64,000 nt of DNA, taken from NCBI GenBank assembly GCA_001600175.1, contig BCJC01000005.1, positions 848,471 through 912,470 of the forward strand, in the 5' to 3' direction. A program made the position numbers and the translations under genes. This DNA comes from Erythrobasidium yunnanense (lineage: Eukaryota > Basidiomycota > Cystobasidiomycetes > Erythrobasidiales > Erythrobasidiaceae). Positions 23,255-35,422 of the stretch are shown piece by piece. Below the pieces are notes generated by a model. That model had not been told where the DNA came from and searched no databases. It saw only the letters and a list, made by a program, of their open reading frames with translations. Within the stretch, counting starts at the first letter, position 1. Each line of letters starts with the position of its first letter.

Positions 23255-24756
23255 TATGTATTGTTGGTGAGAGTTATTGGAACAGAAGAAAGCCAGGAAA
23301 ACGGAGAAGAAGCGCGAAATTGGTCATCTCAGCGCATTGCGTCAGAGCGGGGATCCAGGCACGTGACAGGTAGGAATGCTTGGAGTGCTACAAACGCCTG
23401 CTCTGACCTACACGAGTAAGCAGGATAGCAGCTTTTTCAAAGATTGATCCGTTCAAGCGATTCGCCAATTTGAACATGCATAAACCGACTTCGCTACTCT
23501 GGATCCGTTGTGAAGCGCAAGTAGATATACAGCACACCGAAGCCAGTCAACAGCTTAACAGCGCTATCGCGAAGCAGTATATTTGCGGAAACGCCCCGAT
23601 CGAGAATATCGCTCCCCAGGGCTCAGCGAGCCAGCAACGATGTAGGTATAATGACATATGCATAGCCAATGTTGACAAGAGGCACTCCATATGCCATACG
23701 AGACGAGAATCCGTCGCCATAGCCGTCCCGCCGAGCAGGCAGCCTCGCAAGAGGTGGAATAGCCGATCTTCTGGTCGCTGGCGCTCTGTCGATCGTCACG
23801 TAGGACAAGTTGTTTTGGACATGAAGCCTGTGCAGTCTTGGAATCATAGCTGTTTCCTTCCCAGGGCTCGATAAGGTGTCGGTTTAGATCTCGATACGAT
23901 GGAAGACTAGGCTTTTGAAGTCCATTGCAGAAGCCTTGAGAAGCCTTGAAATCGCCGTAAGAGAGCTGGCTATACAGCCGATACAGACAACAGCGTTATA
24001 CAGACTAAAGGAACCCTATACCACAGAAATATTTCAGCTAGACCGTCTTGTCCAGATATTAGGCAAACTCACATGCGAGTACATGTATCAGGCAGTTTGC
24101 AAACGACGAGGGTATCTTCTTCAATGCAACAGTCTTGCGGACATGATCTTGCCCATAAATTACTCTGACCCGACCTTGACCATGACCTCGCCTGAAAGGC
24201 CTTGCCGGACAGCGTCTCTCCCTTCATACCAATCTCCTCCTCTTGTTCGTATTAAGAGCATTTCGCCAAGTCCTACGCCTTTAGCGCCTCTGACCCTCCT
24301 CCCGCGAACCAGTCTTGAAAGCTCATCCTTGTCGACAAATGTCGGCCGTGAGGGCTTGCTGACACTATCTAGCTTTCCTATGACTGATCTATCGCCTCTG
24401 TACTTCAAGTTGGCAATGATCATTCTCGCTGGAACGGGAGCATCGTGAAAAGCTGCAGGATGGGGTATTTGGGAAGAGCCGAGAGTCATGGAGGAAATAT
24501 AGCCATGCGCTAGAAGTAAGGATAGGATGGAAACGTTTTGCTTGCTGTATTGGATGTACGTTTGGGGATGAAGCGCCTATCGAAGTCCACAATCTTTCAG
24601 CTTTCGCTCTTGTCGGTCTGCGATGTTGCGCCTACCCTGCAGGCATTGCGGAGTGTTGTAAGTGTTGCATGTGGATGCGACATTGCTGTCTTGAAAGTAT
24701 AAAGGAATCAGTCAAGTGTAAAGCGTAAAGTCAACCTTTCGCCAAATCCTGGCAAA
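23255..24756. other. gene-free or unresolved stretch
   Basis: 1.5 kb between the small hydrophilic protein (minus) and the aminopeptidase (plus). At 23915-24448 (plus) and 24160-24489 (minus) two ORFs of 177 and 109 codons overlap on opposite strands. Neither has a recognised motif, so I do not call either. The last 100 bp should hold the aminopeptidase promoter. Confidence 0.4.
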
Positions 24757-26667
24757 ATGCTTCGAGCGGCAGGAAGCTTGACCGCGTTACTTCTGCTATC
24801 CTCGTCATACCTGGCTGCCTCCTCATCTAGCCAGAACATCCTCTTTGTGCCATCTGCTCTTTCGGACTCGACGCGCTTCGGAGCTCTATCTAGCTGCAGC
24901 CCTACCTACCATGGAACATACGAAGGCACCGCTGTGTACAAGATTGCCAGCAACAATGATTGCGTATCGCAAATGTCTGGCGACTCCGAATGGACTTCTG
25001 TGCGGTCCGATGAAGCCGGAGTGATCATGCACGTACAGCAAGCAGCCCTAGCTGAGGACGCAGGAAACTCCCTTCGCTGGCTAGACAGAGTGGAAAGACA
25101 TATGGATAGTCTGTTTGAGCCAGACCTGCAACAGACATCGCAGCGTGTCTTCAACTCCGCAATACTGCGTTTGTCGCAAGAGACGAGACCAACCATCCTG
25201 CACACTCCTTCGTCAAGAGACATCTTCTATAGTCTCCCTACTTGTCTAGTCGGTATCGCAGACCAGCTCTTTCCGACAGATGCGGTCCTAGTCGGCATCC
25301 CATCTTACCCTCTTCCGCTAGCTGCATCATCGTCGAGCACGAACAGCAGTGCACCTGAATGGCTGAATCAGGCCTTGGCCAAGCTACACTACTCTAATTT
25401 GGTCGATGCGTTGATAACCGACGTAGACCCGGAACAGATACAGCGGGACGTGCGACATCTGACGAATGAAGATGGAAAGGCGACATGGATGACTAGGCAT
25501 AGCTTCACAACGGGCGCAAGACAAGCTGCCGCCTGGATCAAGCGTAAGCAGGCTCGTTATAAGAGGGGAATATAAGTATATGAAGCTAATCATGTACTTC
25601 AATAAAGACACCATGGAGACTGAAGGTGGTGCATCATGTATATATCACGAACACGACTACGGCTTCTCGCCCAACGTCGTCTGGTGAGCTAGTCAACCCG
25701 GCTCTTTACTATCGACCGGTCTTTGTGCTGACTGAAATCTACCTCAGCACATACAAAGGAACCGAGTTTCCCGACGAGTATGTTGTTATGGGAGCTCACT
25801 ACGATTCGCGAGGGACTTTCGGCCATGTTCGAGCGCCTGGCGAGTCTATGAACACGAAAGCTAGTTATAGTAGCTGACTTAGCATATTCACAGGCGGAGA
25901 CGATGATGCGTCCGGTACATCAGCTCTCCTCTCCATAGCGCGCCTGATCAAGGACTATCATATCGAATTTAAGCGGACTGTACATTTCGTATGGTTTTCT
26001 GGCGAAGAACAAGGCCTATGGGGTTCACGAGCACTTGCTAAACAGATGAAAGACGAAGACCAAAATGTCCGAATGATGCTACAGGCGGATATGCTTGGGT
26101 ACCGCAAAGAAGGCGAGCCAATGCAGCTTGCCCTGCCGGACAAATACGACACTATAGAAGCTGTAAGCCAAGACTGAGCGGTTTTACATGCTCCAGCATA
26201 TTCTTGAGTCATGTATGTGCGCTGATAGTAGCCTTCTTTTGCTCTAGCGATGGCTCTTGGGCAACCTTTCGACCCTCTATACTCCTGAGCTGTCCATTGG
26301 TACGACGCCAGCTTGCTGCTCGGACCATATGTCGTATTTCTCGCAGGGGTACGTATCTACGTGGGTGTTCGAGCGAGGCGGGGAAATGTGAGAGGAGACT
26401 TTCGGAATTTTAGCTCAATACTTAGCCTAAATTTACAGCGCGGATCCAAAGTACCACAATTCAGAAGATCTAAGTGACAGAGAAGGCTACGACTTCGAGC
26501 AGATAGCTGCAATAGCACGGGTGATGGTGAGTCGCCCACTCCTGGTCAAGCGCTCTCGACTAACGCTGTCAACGCAGTTCGCGACGGTCCTAGAGGTTGC
26601 TGGCTTCGATCTCTACAGTATACCGCATGTACCGCTGGCTACGCCTGTGTACCTCCACCAAGTCTAG
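24757..26667 (+). CDS. secreted M28-family metallo-aminopeptidase
   Basis: Zinc exopeptidase of the M28 leucine-aminopeptidase type, entering the secretory pathway. Exons are 24757-25543, 25626-25683, 25748-25839, 25894-26162, 26248-26348, 26439-26526 and 26578-26667. A signal peptide (MLRAAGSLTALLLLSSSYLAA) and a long N-terminal region precede the catalytic domain. Metal and active-site motifs appear in order: MGAHYDSR (His, Asp), GGDDDASGTSA (bridging Asp), FSGEEQGLWGS (general-base Glu and metal Glu), MLQADMLGY (Asp) and CCSDHMSF (His). All expected ligands are present, so it looks active. The intron after 25839 uses a GC donor (GCGAGT). The C-terminus ends soon after the domain. Confidence 0.93.
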
Positions 26668-26987
26668 CGGACACCAAACATGATGACGATCCACTGACCG
26701 TCGGGTTAGGCAACCGATTGTCAGAAGTATCCCGCCAAAGCTCACACTGGAATACGGAGCCTAGGCGCATGTGACCAAACGTCCTCCGCCCGTCTTCCAG
26801 CGTTCCATCCTGTTGACCAAAGGACTCCCTATACTGACCAAACATACTCATAATAGGGGTTACAAGTGCTTATACTATGGATCATCTCAGTCTTCAGCTG
26901 CCCTTCACTCTATTCTACGCCGCCATCGGGATCTACCGCTATTCGAAAGCAGAAACTCCCTTGAAAAAACGCTTCGCACAAACCACC

Positions 26988-28481
26988 ATGGATATCATCT
27001 ACCCTCTCAGTTGCTGCGATGACACCTACACGAACATGCGCTTCTCGCTACTCATTGGCCTAGAATTCGACCGTCCATTATGCCCCCAGACTCTTGAAGC
27101 TTCTTTGTATAAACTCCTGACCGCGGACGAGAACTGGCTGAAGCTTACTGGAAGACTTCGGAGAAATAAGGTCAGTGTATACAAATATGAAAACAGCTTG
27201 TAAGCTGACGATGTGGTGACTTACAGGACAAGCAGCTGGAAATTCGCGTCCCGCGTAACTTCTCCGCTGCGCAGCCCGCTACGCGCTTCTCTGCTCACAC
27301 CTACCTCTATCCGCTGGCTCAGCACCCCCTGGCTAGATAATTGCCGCGCTCAAGCGACAAGATCAACGTCTTTACAGAAGACGAAAAGTGCCGACCTCTG
27401 TACGAAGCAGCCGGCTCGCCCAAGAGTTTGCGAACCTACCTGAACAACGATATTCCCATCTTGACGGTCCATGTTACCCGCTTCTCCGATGCCACCTTTA
27501 TTGGAGTCCTCCTTCCGCATGTCGTTGCAGACGCCGTCAGCATCGGCCTCCTCTTCAAAGCTTGGGCAGACGTTTTGAGCGGAAAACCGGCTCCTCCAAT
27601 CGTCTCATATAAGGAGGATAGGCTTGCCCAAGTGATCTCGGAAACCAGTCTGCAAAATGATGCTGGCATCGTCGCAAGCTTTGCTGTCGACTGGTGGCAG
27701 GAGCTAGTCTACATTTTCTGGATCTGATCGGCATTCTCCTCCACTTTCAACTCGTGTCGTGTACAGTCTACGTACCGGCTGAAGCTATCCGTAAATGGAG
27801 GGACGAGTCTTTAACCGAATTGCCTGATACTTGGATCAGCGAAGGCGATGTTTTGGCCGCTTGGCTGATCAAGGTGGGCTGTCTTTACAGTGCTATCGCA
27901 ATGTGACCCACTGACGCCCTTCGCAGCAACGTCTACCGGATCTGCGCAACGACGTGACAGCTTGGATTGTAGCTGATGTCCGTCAGAGGCTTCCACAAGT
28001 GTCAGCGAACTACTTTGGGAACGCTGCGCTGCCGTTGATCTGCCCAGTTCTGGATCGACAGAATCTTTCGGTCGCTCGGGTTGCAGGAGAGGTCAGGAAT
28101 TCAATCACGGCTCAAGGAACAGCTGAGCAGCTCGCCAAAGAGCTCAAGTATACCACAGAGTACCGACAGAGCACCGGGAGAGATGGCATGCTCGCCATCA
28201 AGGGGGCAGAGCCACTCGTAATATCTAATCGGACCAGGGCCGGGCTTATGCAGGTCGACTTCAGAGGAGCTCTGGCAGGTCCCAAGAAGGATTGGACTGG
28301 CTTCGAGGAGAAGGGCGTCTTTCCCAAGTCTGCTACTCAGCTTAGCCATGCCTTCCTGCTCCCAACGCGCTTTTTCGTACGGATCGTAGGCAAAGATAAA
28401 GAGGGTGGATATATAGTACAGTGTCAAGTGCCGAAATCTCACTTCAACAGCTTTGAGAGGGCTGTACAGTCATCTTTTTAG
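26988..28481 (+). pseudogene. BAHD-like acyltransferase, copy 1, broken
   Basis: First of three tandem copies of a plant/fungal transferase-family (PF02458-like) acyltransferase. Exons matching the other copies are 26988-27170, 27227-27873 and 27927-28481. It retains the start MDIIYPL, the TADENWLKLTGRLRRNK segment before the first intron, and the catalytic HxxxD as PHVVADAVS. It has an in-frame TAA at 27338-27340, where copies 2 and 3 read through. Near 27720 the frame shifts by one base after the YIFWI segment before resuming at VYVPAEAIRKW. The third exon is intact. Unless assembly errors explain both defects, this copy makes no full enzyme. A 37-residue upstream open segment in the first frame is probably not used. 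Confidence 0.75.
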
Positions 28482-28935
28482 CAGTGCAACCATGAACAGG
28501 CGAGTCTGCAAAGCGAAAGGTGGATATAGGATAGGCTTGAATATAATTATAATATAGCATAACAGTTTCTGAGAAGTAGTGTACGCGTAGACTACTTTCG
28601 CTTACATGAGCGAATCCGTCTCTTTTGTTCCTTGGCCTGGCTTCGTCTCTTGCGCACCATGAGCAACGCGTACGATATCTCCCGAGAGGTGTACATCGAC
28701 TGACAAGCATGTAGCCTGGATGCATACTTACGGCCTCGGCTATGCAACTGCCATTCGCCCATCCAAACATGAGTCGCTTTCGGGAATGAGACCGCAAACA
28801 TGCGCGGAATCCTCAGACTGCCTACGCTGCTCTCCTTCCATCCTTTCTAGCGTGTGCTCTATCTGCTAGCCCCTCGCTCTCTCCGCTGTCCGAAAGCGAC
28901 TGCTTCTAAGGCATCGATTCTGAGTGCCATCCACC

Positions 28936-30476
28936 ATGGATACCGTCTATCCTGTGCACTCCTTTGATAGCGCCATGTTCAATCGACAATTCAGAGTACT
29001 AATAGGCCTTCAATTTGCGAACGCGCTCGACCCCGAGCGCTTGGAGAGCTCGCTGAACAAGCTTCTCACCGCCGATGAAGACTGGCTGAAATTAACCGGA
29101 AGGCTCAGAATGAACAAAGTAAGTACTCCTACTCCGGCAGGTAGAGCGCCGTTGACAAGTTGTTCAATTGCAGGACAAGACGCTGGAGCTCCACATTCCC
29201 AGCAGCTTCTCGGTCGCAAGACCTGCCGTACGATTCTCACTGGAGACGCATCCCTATCCACTGGCAGAGAGTCCCCTAGCCGAGTTCCTGCCAGAGCCAA
29301 GCGAAGAAATCCGAGTTACTGTCGACCCGGAAAGATATCGACCCCTGTACCAGAGCAAGGATATTCCCCAAAGCTTTCAAGCTTACCTCGAAGGCGATGT
29401 TCCTGTTCTCACAGTGCATCTGACATGCTTCACGGATGCCACTTTCATTGGCGTCTTATTGCCTCACGTCATTGCGGATGCAGCTAGCTTCGGTCTCTTC
29501 TTTCAAGCTTGGGCAGATGTTCTCAACGGGAAACCAGCGCCAAAGCTTGTATCTTACAAGGAAGACAGGATGGCTCAATCTGCGATAGTAGTCAAGAAGG
29601 GAGATACTCCTGCTATAGTTGAGAAATTCGCCTTGCCTTGGCTACAGGAGATGATCTTCATCTTCTGGGTACTTGTCAACATTATCCGCCAGTGGCATAT
29701 CAAGATCGTCGATATATACATACCTGCTAAGGCTATCCGCAAATGGAGGGAGGAATGCATGGCTGAACTCGGAGGAGCATGGGTTAGCGAAGGAGATGTG
29801 CTTACTGCTTGGCTGATCCAGGTGCATCGTTTTAACGGGACTATAGTACGGCACAACTAACTATTTGTGGCCTGTAGCGCCGCATGCCGAATCTCCGCAA
29901 GGATATATCAGCCTGGATCATAGCTGACGTCCGAGGAAGACTTCCTCTGGTCCCGAAGAACTACTTCGGAAACGCTGTGCTGCCCACCATAGCATATCTG
30001 AAGGAACGCCAAAGCGTCGCACAGATCGCGCGCGCAATCCGGAACACTATAGTAACTCAGACGAGCCCTGAAGAGCTTGGGAAAGCAATTAATTTCGCAA
30101 ACCGCTATAGAAAGGCTAGGGGAAGAGACGGTGTGATTGCTGTGGCTGGTACAGGTAAGTTCGGATGCTTTAAACTGCTCATTCGAACGATATTGAGGTG
30201 TTCTTTGATCTCGTAGAACCGTATGTCTTGACCAACTGGGTCAGAGCATCTTTGCTATCAGCGGACTTCAGAGGAGCTCTACCCGACGAAGTCCGTAACA
30301 ATTCTGGAGCTGTTCTCCCAGTCGGGGCACACAGGCTGGGCTTTGCCGCCATTCCTGTGCGAAACATGGGTTGGATCATGTATAAGGACCGGAAGGGAGG
30401 CTACCTGATCCAATGTCAAGTGCCTGCATCGGATTTCGACAGGTTTCAGGCGGATGTGATGGCGTCGGGCAAATAG
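28936..30476 (+). CDS. BAHD-like acyltransferase, copy 2
   Basis: CoA-dependent acyltransferase of the family that includes BAHD enzymes and trichothecene acetyltransferase. Exons are 28936-29118, 29174-29821, 29878-30154 and 30217-30476. The product is about 455 residues. Motifs are MDTVYPVHSFD at the start, TADEDWLKLTGRLR, the catalytic PHVIADAAS (HxxxD), and near the C-terminus LTNWVRASLLSADFRGAL in the place where BAHD enzymes carry DFGWG. The shared structural block YIPAKAIRKWREE is intact. The acyl acceptor cannot be inferred. The intron at 30155-30216 is absent from copies 1 and 3. No polyketide or peptide synthetase lies nearby. Confidence 0.85.
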
Positions 30477-30809
30477 GTCTCCAGAAGGCCCGGCGACAGA
30501 CATGATGCAGAGAAAGAGATTCAGAGCAGAGCAGAGGGAAGGGATGGAAAAGAACAACAGGAGTGGGGCTTGATCTTCGTTTGTAGCTAGGCGCCCTTTG
30601 ACGGGTATCCATCTTCGCAATCGGAAAGCAGAATTCGGAAGTATGAGCGGACTTTCCAACACGATCTTGCTCCAGCGGCGCTAGGGAGTCTTTGACAAAG
30701 GTCTTCGGCGCTGCTATTTCTTGACGGAGTTTTGGGCACCCAAAGCTGTCCAAAGCCAGGCTCTTTGCTCGACAGAACAGCTTCTGCCTTCGTCCAACAA
30801 GTCGCCAGC

Positions 30810-32389
30810 ATGGACGTCATCTATCCTATACACAGCTTTGACGGGACGAGTGTATTAGCCAAATTCGGTGTACTCTGCGCGCTCGAATTCGCAGAGGCCT
30901 TGGATTCTGCACGTCTGGAGGCAGCTCTCAACAAGCTCCTGACTTCGGATGAGGACTGGCTCAAGTGGACCGGAAGGCTTCGAAGGAACAAGGTAAGCAT
31001 ACTCGAAGATGTATGAAGACGAACGTGAAAATAGGAGTCAGGTACTAAGAGCAATATCTTGCATATTGACAGGATAACACGCTTGAGCTGCACATTCCAC
31101 GTGAATTTACGGCTGCAAGACGTCCTGCTCGGTTCTCCGTTGCAGACTATCCTTACTCGCTGGCTGAGCATTCCGTAGCCAAACTACTACCACGCCAGAC
31201 CGAGAAGATCAGCGTCTACGAAGACCCTGAGAAGTACAGATTCTTATATCAAGATCAAGCGACACCGCAGCGCTTTAAAGCCTACCTCGATATCGAGCGC
31301 GATGAGCCCGTCCTTGCGGTACATGTCACGCGTTTCTCCGATGCAACATTCATTGGCGTGTCATTTCCTCATGTTATGGCAGATGCACCAGGAATATCGC
31401 TTCTGCTCAATGCCTGGGCAGACGTTCTGGCCGATAAGCCAATCCCGAAGCTTATCTCGTACAAAGAAGACAGAATGGCTCAAGTTTCGTTCGATAGTAA
31501 GGATAGAAACGCAGTGGGTATAGTAGAGAGCTTCGCCTTGTCCTGGTGGAGGGAGATGGTCTTCATCTTCTGGATGATCGTGTCGATTCTGCTCCAGTAC
31601 AATGTCGAGACGGTCAACATATATGTACCTGCGAAGGTTATACGCAAGTGGAGAGAGGATGCGATTGAAGAGATGTCTGGAGAATGGCTGAGCGAAAGCG
31701 ACGTGATCACGGCTTGGCTGATCCAGGTAAGCCTTGCAATCCGAAGAGATCGCGTTCAGACGGCTGACGTACATGCCATGCTGCAGCATCGTATGTCGAA
31801 TCTCAAGCGAGATGTATCGGCTTGGATCGTGGTCGATGTCCGCAAGAGGCTTCCTCAGGTGCCAGCCAACTACTCCGGTAACGCAACAATGCCTTTGGTG
31901 GTGCCCATTCTCAACAGGGACACGATGTCTATAGCGCAGGCCGCACACCAGATTCGAAAGAGCATAATCGCCCAAAGTACTCCGGAGGAACTTGTCAAAG
32001 AGATCAACTTCACCCAGAGATCCAGAAAAGCGAGAGGCAGAGACAGTGTCATTGCAGTGCCGGGGTCAGATTTCTACATAGTGACGAACTGGATTAGGCG
32101 AGTGCGATGCAGATCAAATGCACTTCTCCCCAGTACTGATCATTCGCCGAATACGTGTAGAGCCGGCCTCTTTTCTATCGATTTCAAAGGTGCTCTTCCT
32201 GGACCTCGACAGGAGCCTGTCTTTCCGATTTCAGGGTCTCCCATGGGGTTCGCAGAGCTTCCCGTCAGGAATGTTATGGTAATCGGGGGGAAGGACGTGC
32301 AGAGCGGCGGGTATCTGTTGCATTGTCAGGTCCCTCGTGCACAGTTGGAGAAGTTCAAAGCGGCCATACTCGCATCCGGTGAGATGTGA
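30810..32389 (+). CDS. BAHD-like acyltransferase, copy 3
   Basis: Exons are 30810-30992, 31073-31726, 31787-32097 and 32161-32389, about 458 residues. The layout matches copy 2: MDVIYPIHSFDG, TSDEDWLKWTGRLRRNK, catalytic PHVMADAPG (HxxxD), YVPAKVIRKWRED, then TNWIRAGLFSIDFKGALPGP. The last intron (32098-32160) has a GC donor (GCGAGT). It is 63 nt and stop-free, so retention would insert 21 residues without breaking frame. Splicing restores TNWIRAGL, aligned with copies 1 and 2, which supports removal. It is a tandem duplicate of the two preceding copies on the same strand. Confidence 0.85.
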
Positions 32390-32818
32390 TAGGCTTCAGT
32401 ATGTCTGTTGAGCGCCAATAGCCTATGGGAGTTCGCAATGCTTTGGTAGTGAGCCAGATCGAGTTTGATGTTTAGACCTTTTAGACCGGCGATATCTGTG
32501 TGTTCTTCCTATTATTAGCATGTATGTGTACGGATCAGCTCAGTTCACTCGCATCTGTTAGCCAGATGCGTCTAATTCAAGCTGGCGTGAGACGACCTAG
32601 GCGATACTTGCGAAACAGCAGCTAAGTATACATAAGATACAGGTAAACCTGGAAGGCGTACTAGAGATGGAAAAGTGCATCGCGCGCAGCGGGCTTGCAG
32701 GAGAAGGCGCACTGGGAACTTGGTAGGCGCGTAGCCGTGTCTGCATATAGGAGGAATGGGAGATAGAGAGTGGAGGTAGGAACTGGGTTGCACAAAATAC
32801 ATTCGGGTGAGGTTTTGC

Positions 32819-33453
32819 CTAGATATCATCGACCTCATCGTCGTCGAACTCGATGTCTGCCTCGTCATCGTTTCCAACAGTATCCGTCTCGTTGATCTTG
32901 GCCGTCTCTGGCAGTTCTCCGTATGCTTTCAGATTTCTTGCCTCGTCCGAAGTGTACTTTTGGATGACATCTGCCTTGTCGTCCTGGAAGTCTCGCAAGG
33001 ACAGAAGAATGATGTCTCCCTGATTGATCCAGACCTTCTTGCGCATCTTGCCTCTGATGTGCGCCAGTCTTTTCTCGCCGTCAAAGCACATTGCCTCGAG
33101 GCGTCCATTCCCGAGCATCTTTACGACTTGGGCGTATTCTGGCGGCAAGCGTAGATGAGTCAGCTAGCGCATTCAGCATAACTGACAGTACCGCCTACCT
33201 TGCCCCTCCTCCTTGAAGACGAGTTCACGCTTTTCATCGTCGTTTTCGTTCTTTCCACGCCGTCTGTTCTTGCCTCCCTGTTAATCGGACATACATCAGA
33301 ATCTATGCCATTTGATGCAGTCTATCCAACAGCAGAAGCTCACCTTTCCCTTGTTCTGTAGGGTTTGCGCAACAATGGGGGCGAAATATCCAAGTCAGAA
33401 CGACGTCGCTCGTTTTCGCTCGCTAGGCTTCTCGCTGAGCTGACCTTTGGCAT
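32819..33453 (-). CDS. TIF11: translation initiation factor eIF1A
   Basis: Small OB-fold factor binding the 40S A site during scanning and start selection. Exons are 33453-33445 (9 nt coding), 33355-33344 (12 nt), 33277-33199 and 33138-32819. Joined, they give [19 protein letters not shown], the near-invariant basic N-terminal tail. It continues with [20 protein letters not shown], the OB-fold ([36 protein letters not shown]) and the acidic C-terminal tail ending DEVDDI. Length and all motifs match the family. The basic tail is encoded by a 9-nt first coding piece and a 12-nt internal exon, which simple gene finders may miss. Confidence 0.97.
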
Positions 33454-33811
33454 GTTGGTTTACTCGTTCGTATAAAGCTGATGCGGTCGCTGTTTCTTCC
33501 TTGAAGTGTTGGCAGCTGCAAAACGTCAAGTTGGCCTTTCCATTCACGCCGAACGACAACACCTACTAACCAAAGCATCTAAGCCTGTCCTCCCGCGACA
33601 ACGCCAGCAACATGTCACACTTGTAGATCGCTCCTAACCGCCTATGACCGCGTACGAAGCTCGGGCTTGTCAAATAGCTGGATTCCGCACCTATCGCTGT
33701 TTAGCCGAAGACCCTATGTATGGTTCGCGCGCAGTAATTATTCTCTCCTACCATCTAACATATGCAATGCCCTCAGCTAAGACCACCTGTCAACGCACTC
33801 GTCACCTTGCG
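33454..33811. promoter_or_regulatory. divergent promoter region, eIF1A and arrestin-like A
   Basis: 358 bp between start codons on opposite strands. An in-frame upstream ATG at 33644 could extend arrestin-like A by 56 residues, but that extension has no counterpart in copy B. No specific site is recognised. Confidence 0.45.
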
Positions 33812-35422
33812 ATGATTAGTCGCTGGCTTTCTACTAAGAACAACATAACATGGGAGGTCATCTTCGATGTGGACCCTCCTCTATTTATTACATATCCACA
33901 TGCGAAGCTGCCAGGCAGCTCAGCCCCCAAGTTCACTACGATATCAGGGCATTTCAAGGTCACCTTGAAGAAGCCTGAACATTTCGTCGCAATGGTAGCA
34001 AAGCTTGTACCAAAGTACCAATGTAAATTTAAGGGTAGGTAGAATATACCCTATCGTTTAGCAAACCAGCTGCAACCCCTTCGCAGATCTAGAAGACAAG
34101 GGCGAACTGTCCAGTTTGGCTTGCAAGATTGACATCCAAGGAAAGGAGTACCCTGGTGGCATATATGAGTGAGCCAAGAGTGTCCTGCTAGAGAAACGAT
34201 CTAAGACGCCGCTTCAACAGCTTTCCCTTCGTTTTTCAACTCCCATGCGAAGCGTGGCCATGCAGACACGTAACAGTAGAGGAGAACGAAGGCGTTTCTA
34301 TACCCTTTGATTGGACGGTCAACCACTGGTATGCCTTACAGGTAAATAATGCCTGCGATTCATTCTTCAAAAGATCAAGAGTCTGACGCAACATGGAAAG
34401 CTCCACATTGTTAAGCATGGCGCGGACGGTCTGTCACATACGTGGACGGATGAGGTTCCTAAGGTCTTGAAACGGCCGTATAAAGAGGCAGACTACGACG
34501 TGTTGCATAGCTTCTATATCGACAAGTTCTTCACTCTCGCTGGCTCTCCTGTCGATCCTGGAGAACTGCCTCCTCCTCTTCAGTACGTGGAGTCTTCAGC
34601 ACATGAAGCCGGTCAGAAGTGGGCTTACTCGCCTAAGCAGGCGTGTCATCGAAGAATTCGCGCCGCAGACAGGCCCGATGACCGTCATATTGTCAGCACG
34701 CTGCATGAATATTGGCGCAATGTGAGCAGAATGTCCCATCGCTTCTTGGCCGAGTACTAAAACGTTCCTCGCGCCACAGCTTGAACCTGTCATTCTCGCT
34801 GCCAGCTGTCCCTAGCGGTTCCACCATCACGCAGATCCAGGGCATCCTTGTGACGCATTCAAAATGGATATCACCGAAGAGAGACGGCCCCACTTGGCCA
34901 CACCCTGATTACAAAACCACCTTCTTCAAGCTAAAGTCACCGTTTGGCATTGAAGCTTCTGGTGATGGCCAAACATACGGGCTTTCGGCTTCCACTAGCG
35001 CCAGACTACCTAACGACAGAGAGACTATGCCGTCTTCCCTGAAACACACCCTTTCACCGCTATGGGTTTCGCATAGTCTCATCATCGAATTCGAGGTGCG
35101 GGAGTCTCCAACTCGGAAGCATACGATCAAGCTCACCGAGCCTATCACATTGGCCAGCGTAAGTCCCTGTATATGGGACCGTCACAGAGATGCTGACCTT
35201 TGCCTTAAGTGTCGACTCATCTCGGAGTGGGTCAACGTACCTAATTACTACGAGACACCCCCGACACGGGCAGACTTTCAGCCTACAAGACCCGATCAGC
35301 GCGTTGCTTGTAGTTGCGGTTTTTCTATCTCGCAACTGCTAGCTCGCGAAGAGGAGGGAATCGCCAAAGTCGAAATATACGAGCCACCTGTGATCAAGCC
35401 CCGCAGCGAAAGAGATTCCTAG
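33812..35422 (+). CDS. arrestin-like protein, copy A
   Basis: Exons are 33812-34034, 34087-34168, 34221-34341, 34400-34582, 34641-34721, 34780-35158 and 35210-35422, about 427 residues. The arrangement suits an arrestin fold. The N-lobe has ITWEVIFDVDPPLFITYPHA, then SGHFKVTLKKP and DFPFVFQLPCEAWP. The C-lobe has ITQIQGILVTHSKW, MPSSLKHTLSPLWVSHSLII and EFEVRES, then a Cys-rich CRLISEWVNVPNYYETP. The ending is EIYEPPVIKPRSERDS. Fungal alpha-arrestins link ubiquitin ligases to membrane transporters through PPxY motifs; I see none here, so that role is not claimed. Copy B, 2.5 kb downstream, has the same seven-exon structure. The start was chosen to match copy B. Confidence 0.75.

Noticed and set aside
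23915-24489. Overlapping ORFs on opposite strands (177 codons plus, 109 codons minus)
   Set aside because: Neither has a recognisable motif, splice support or a clear codon pattern; one must be the shadow of the other and possibly both are chance.
26988-32389. Secondary-metabolite gene cluster around the acyltransferases
   Set aside because: Only acyltransferases and an M28 peptidase are present. There is no polyketide synthase, peptide synthetase, terpene cyclase or pathway regulator in reach.
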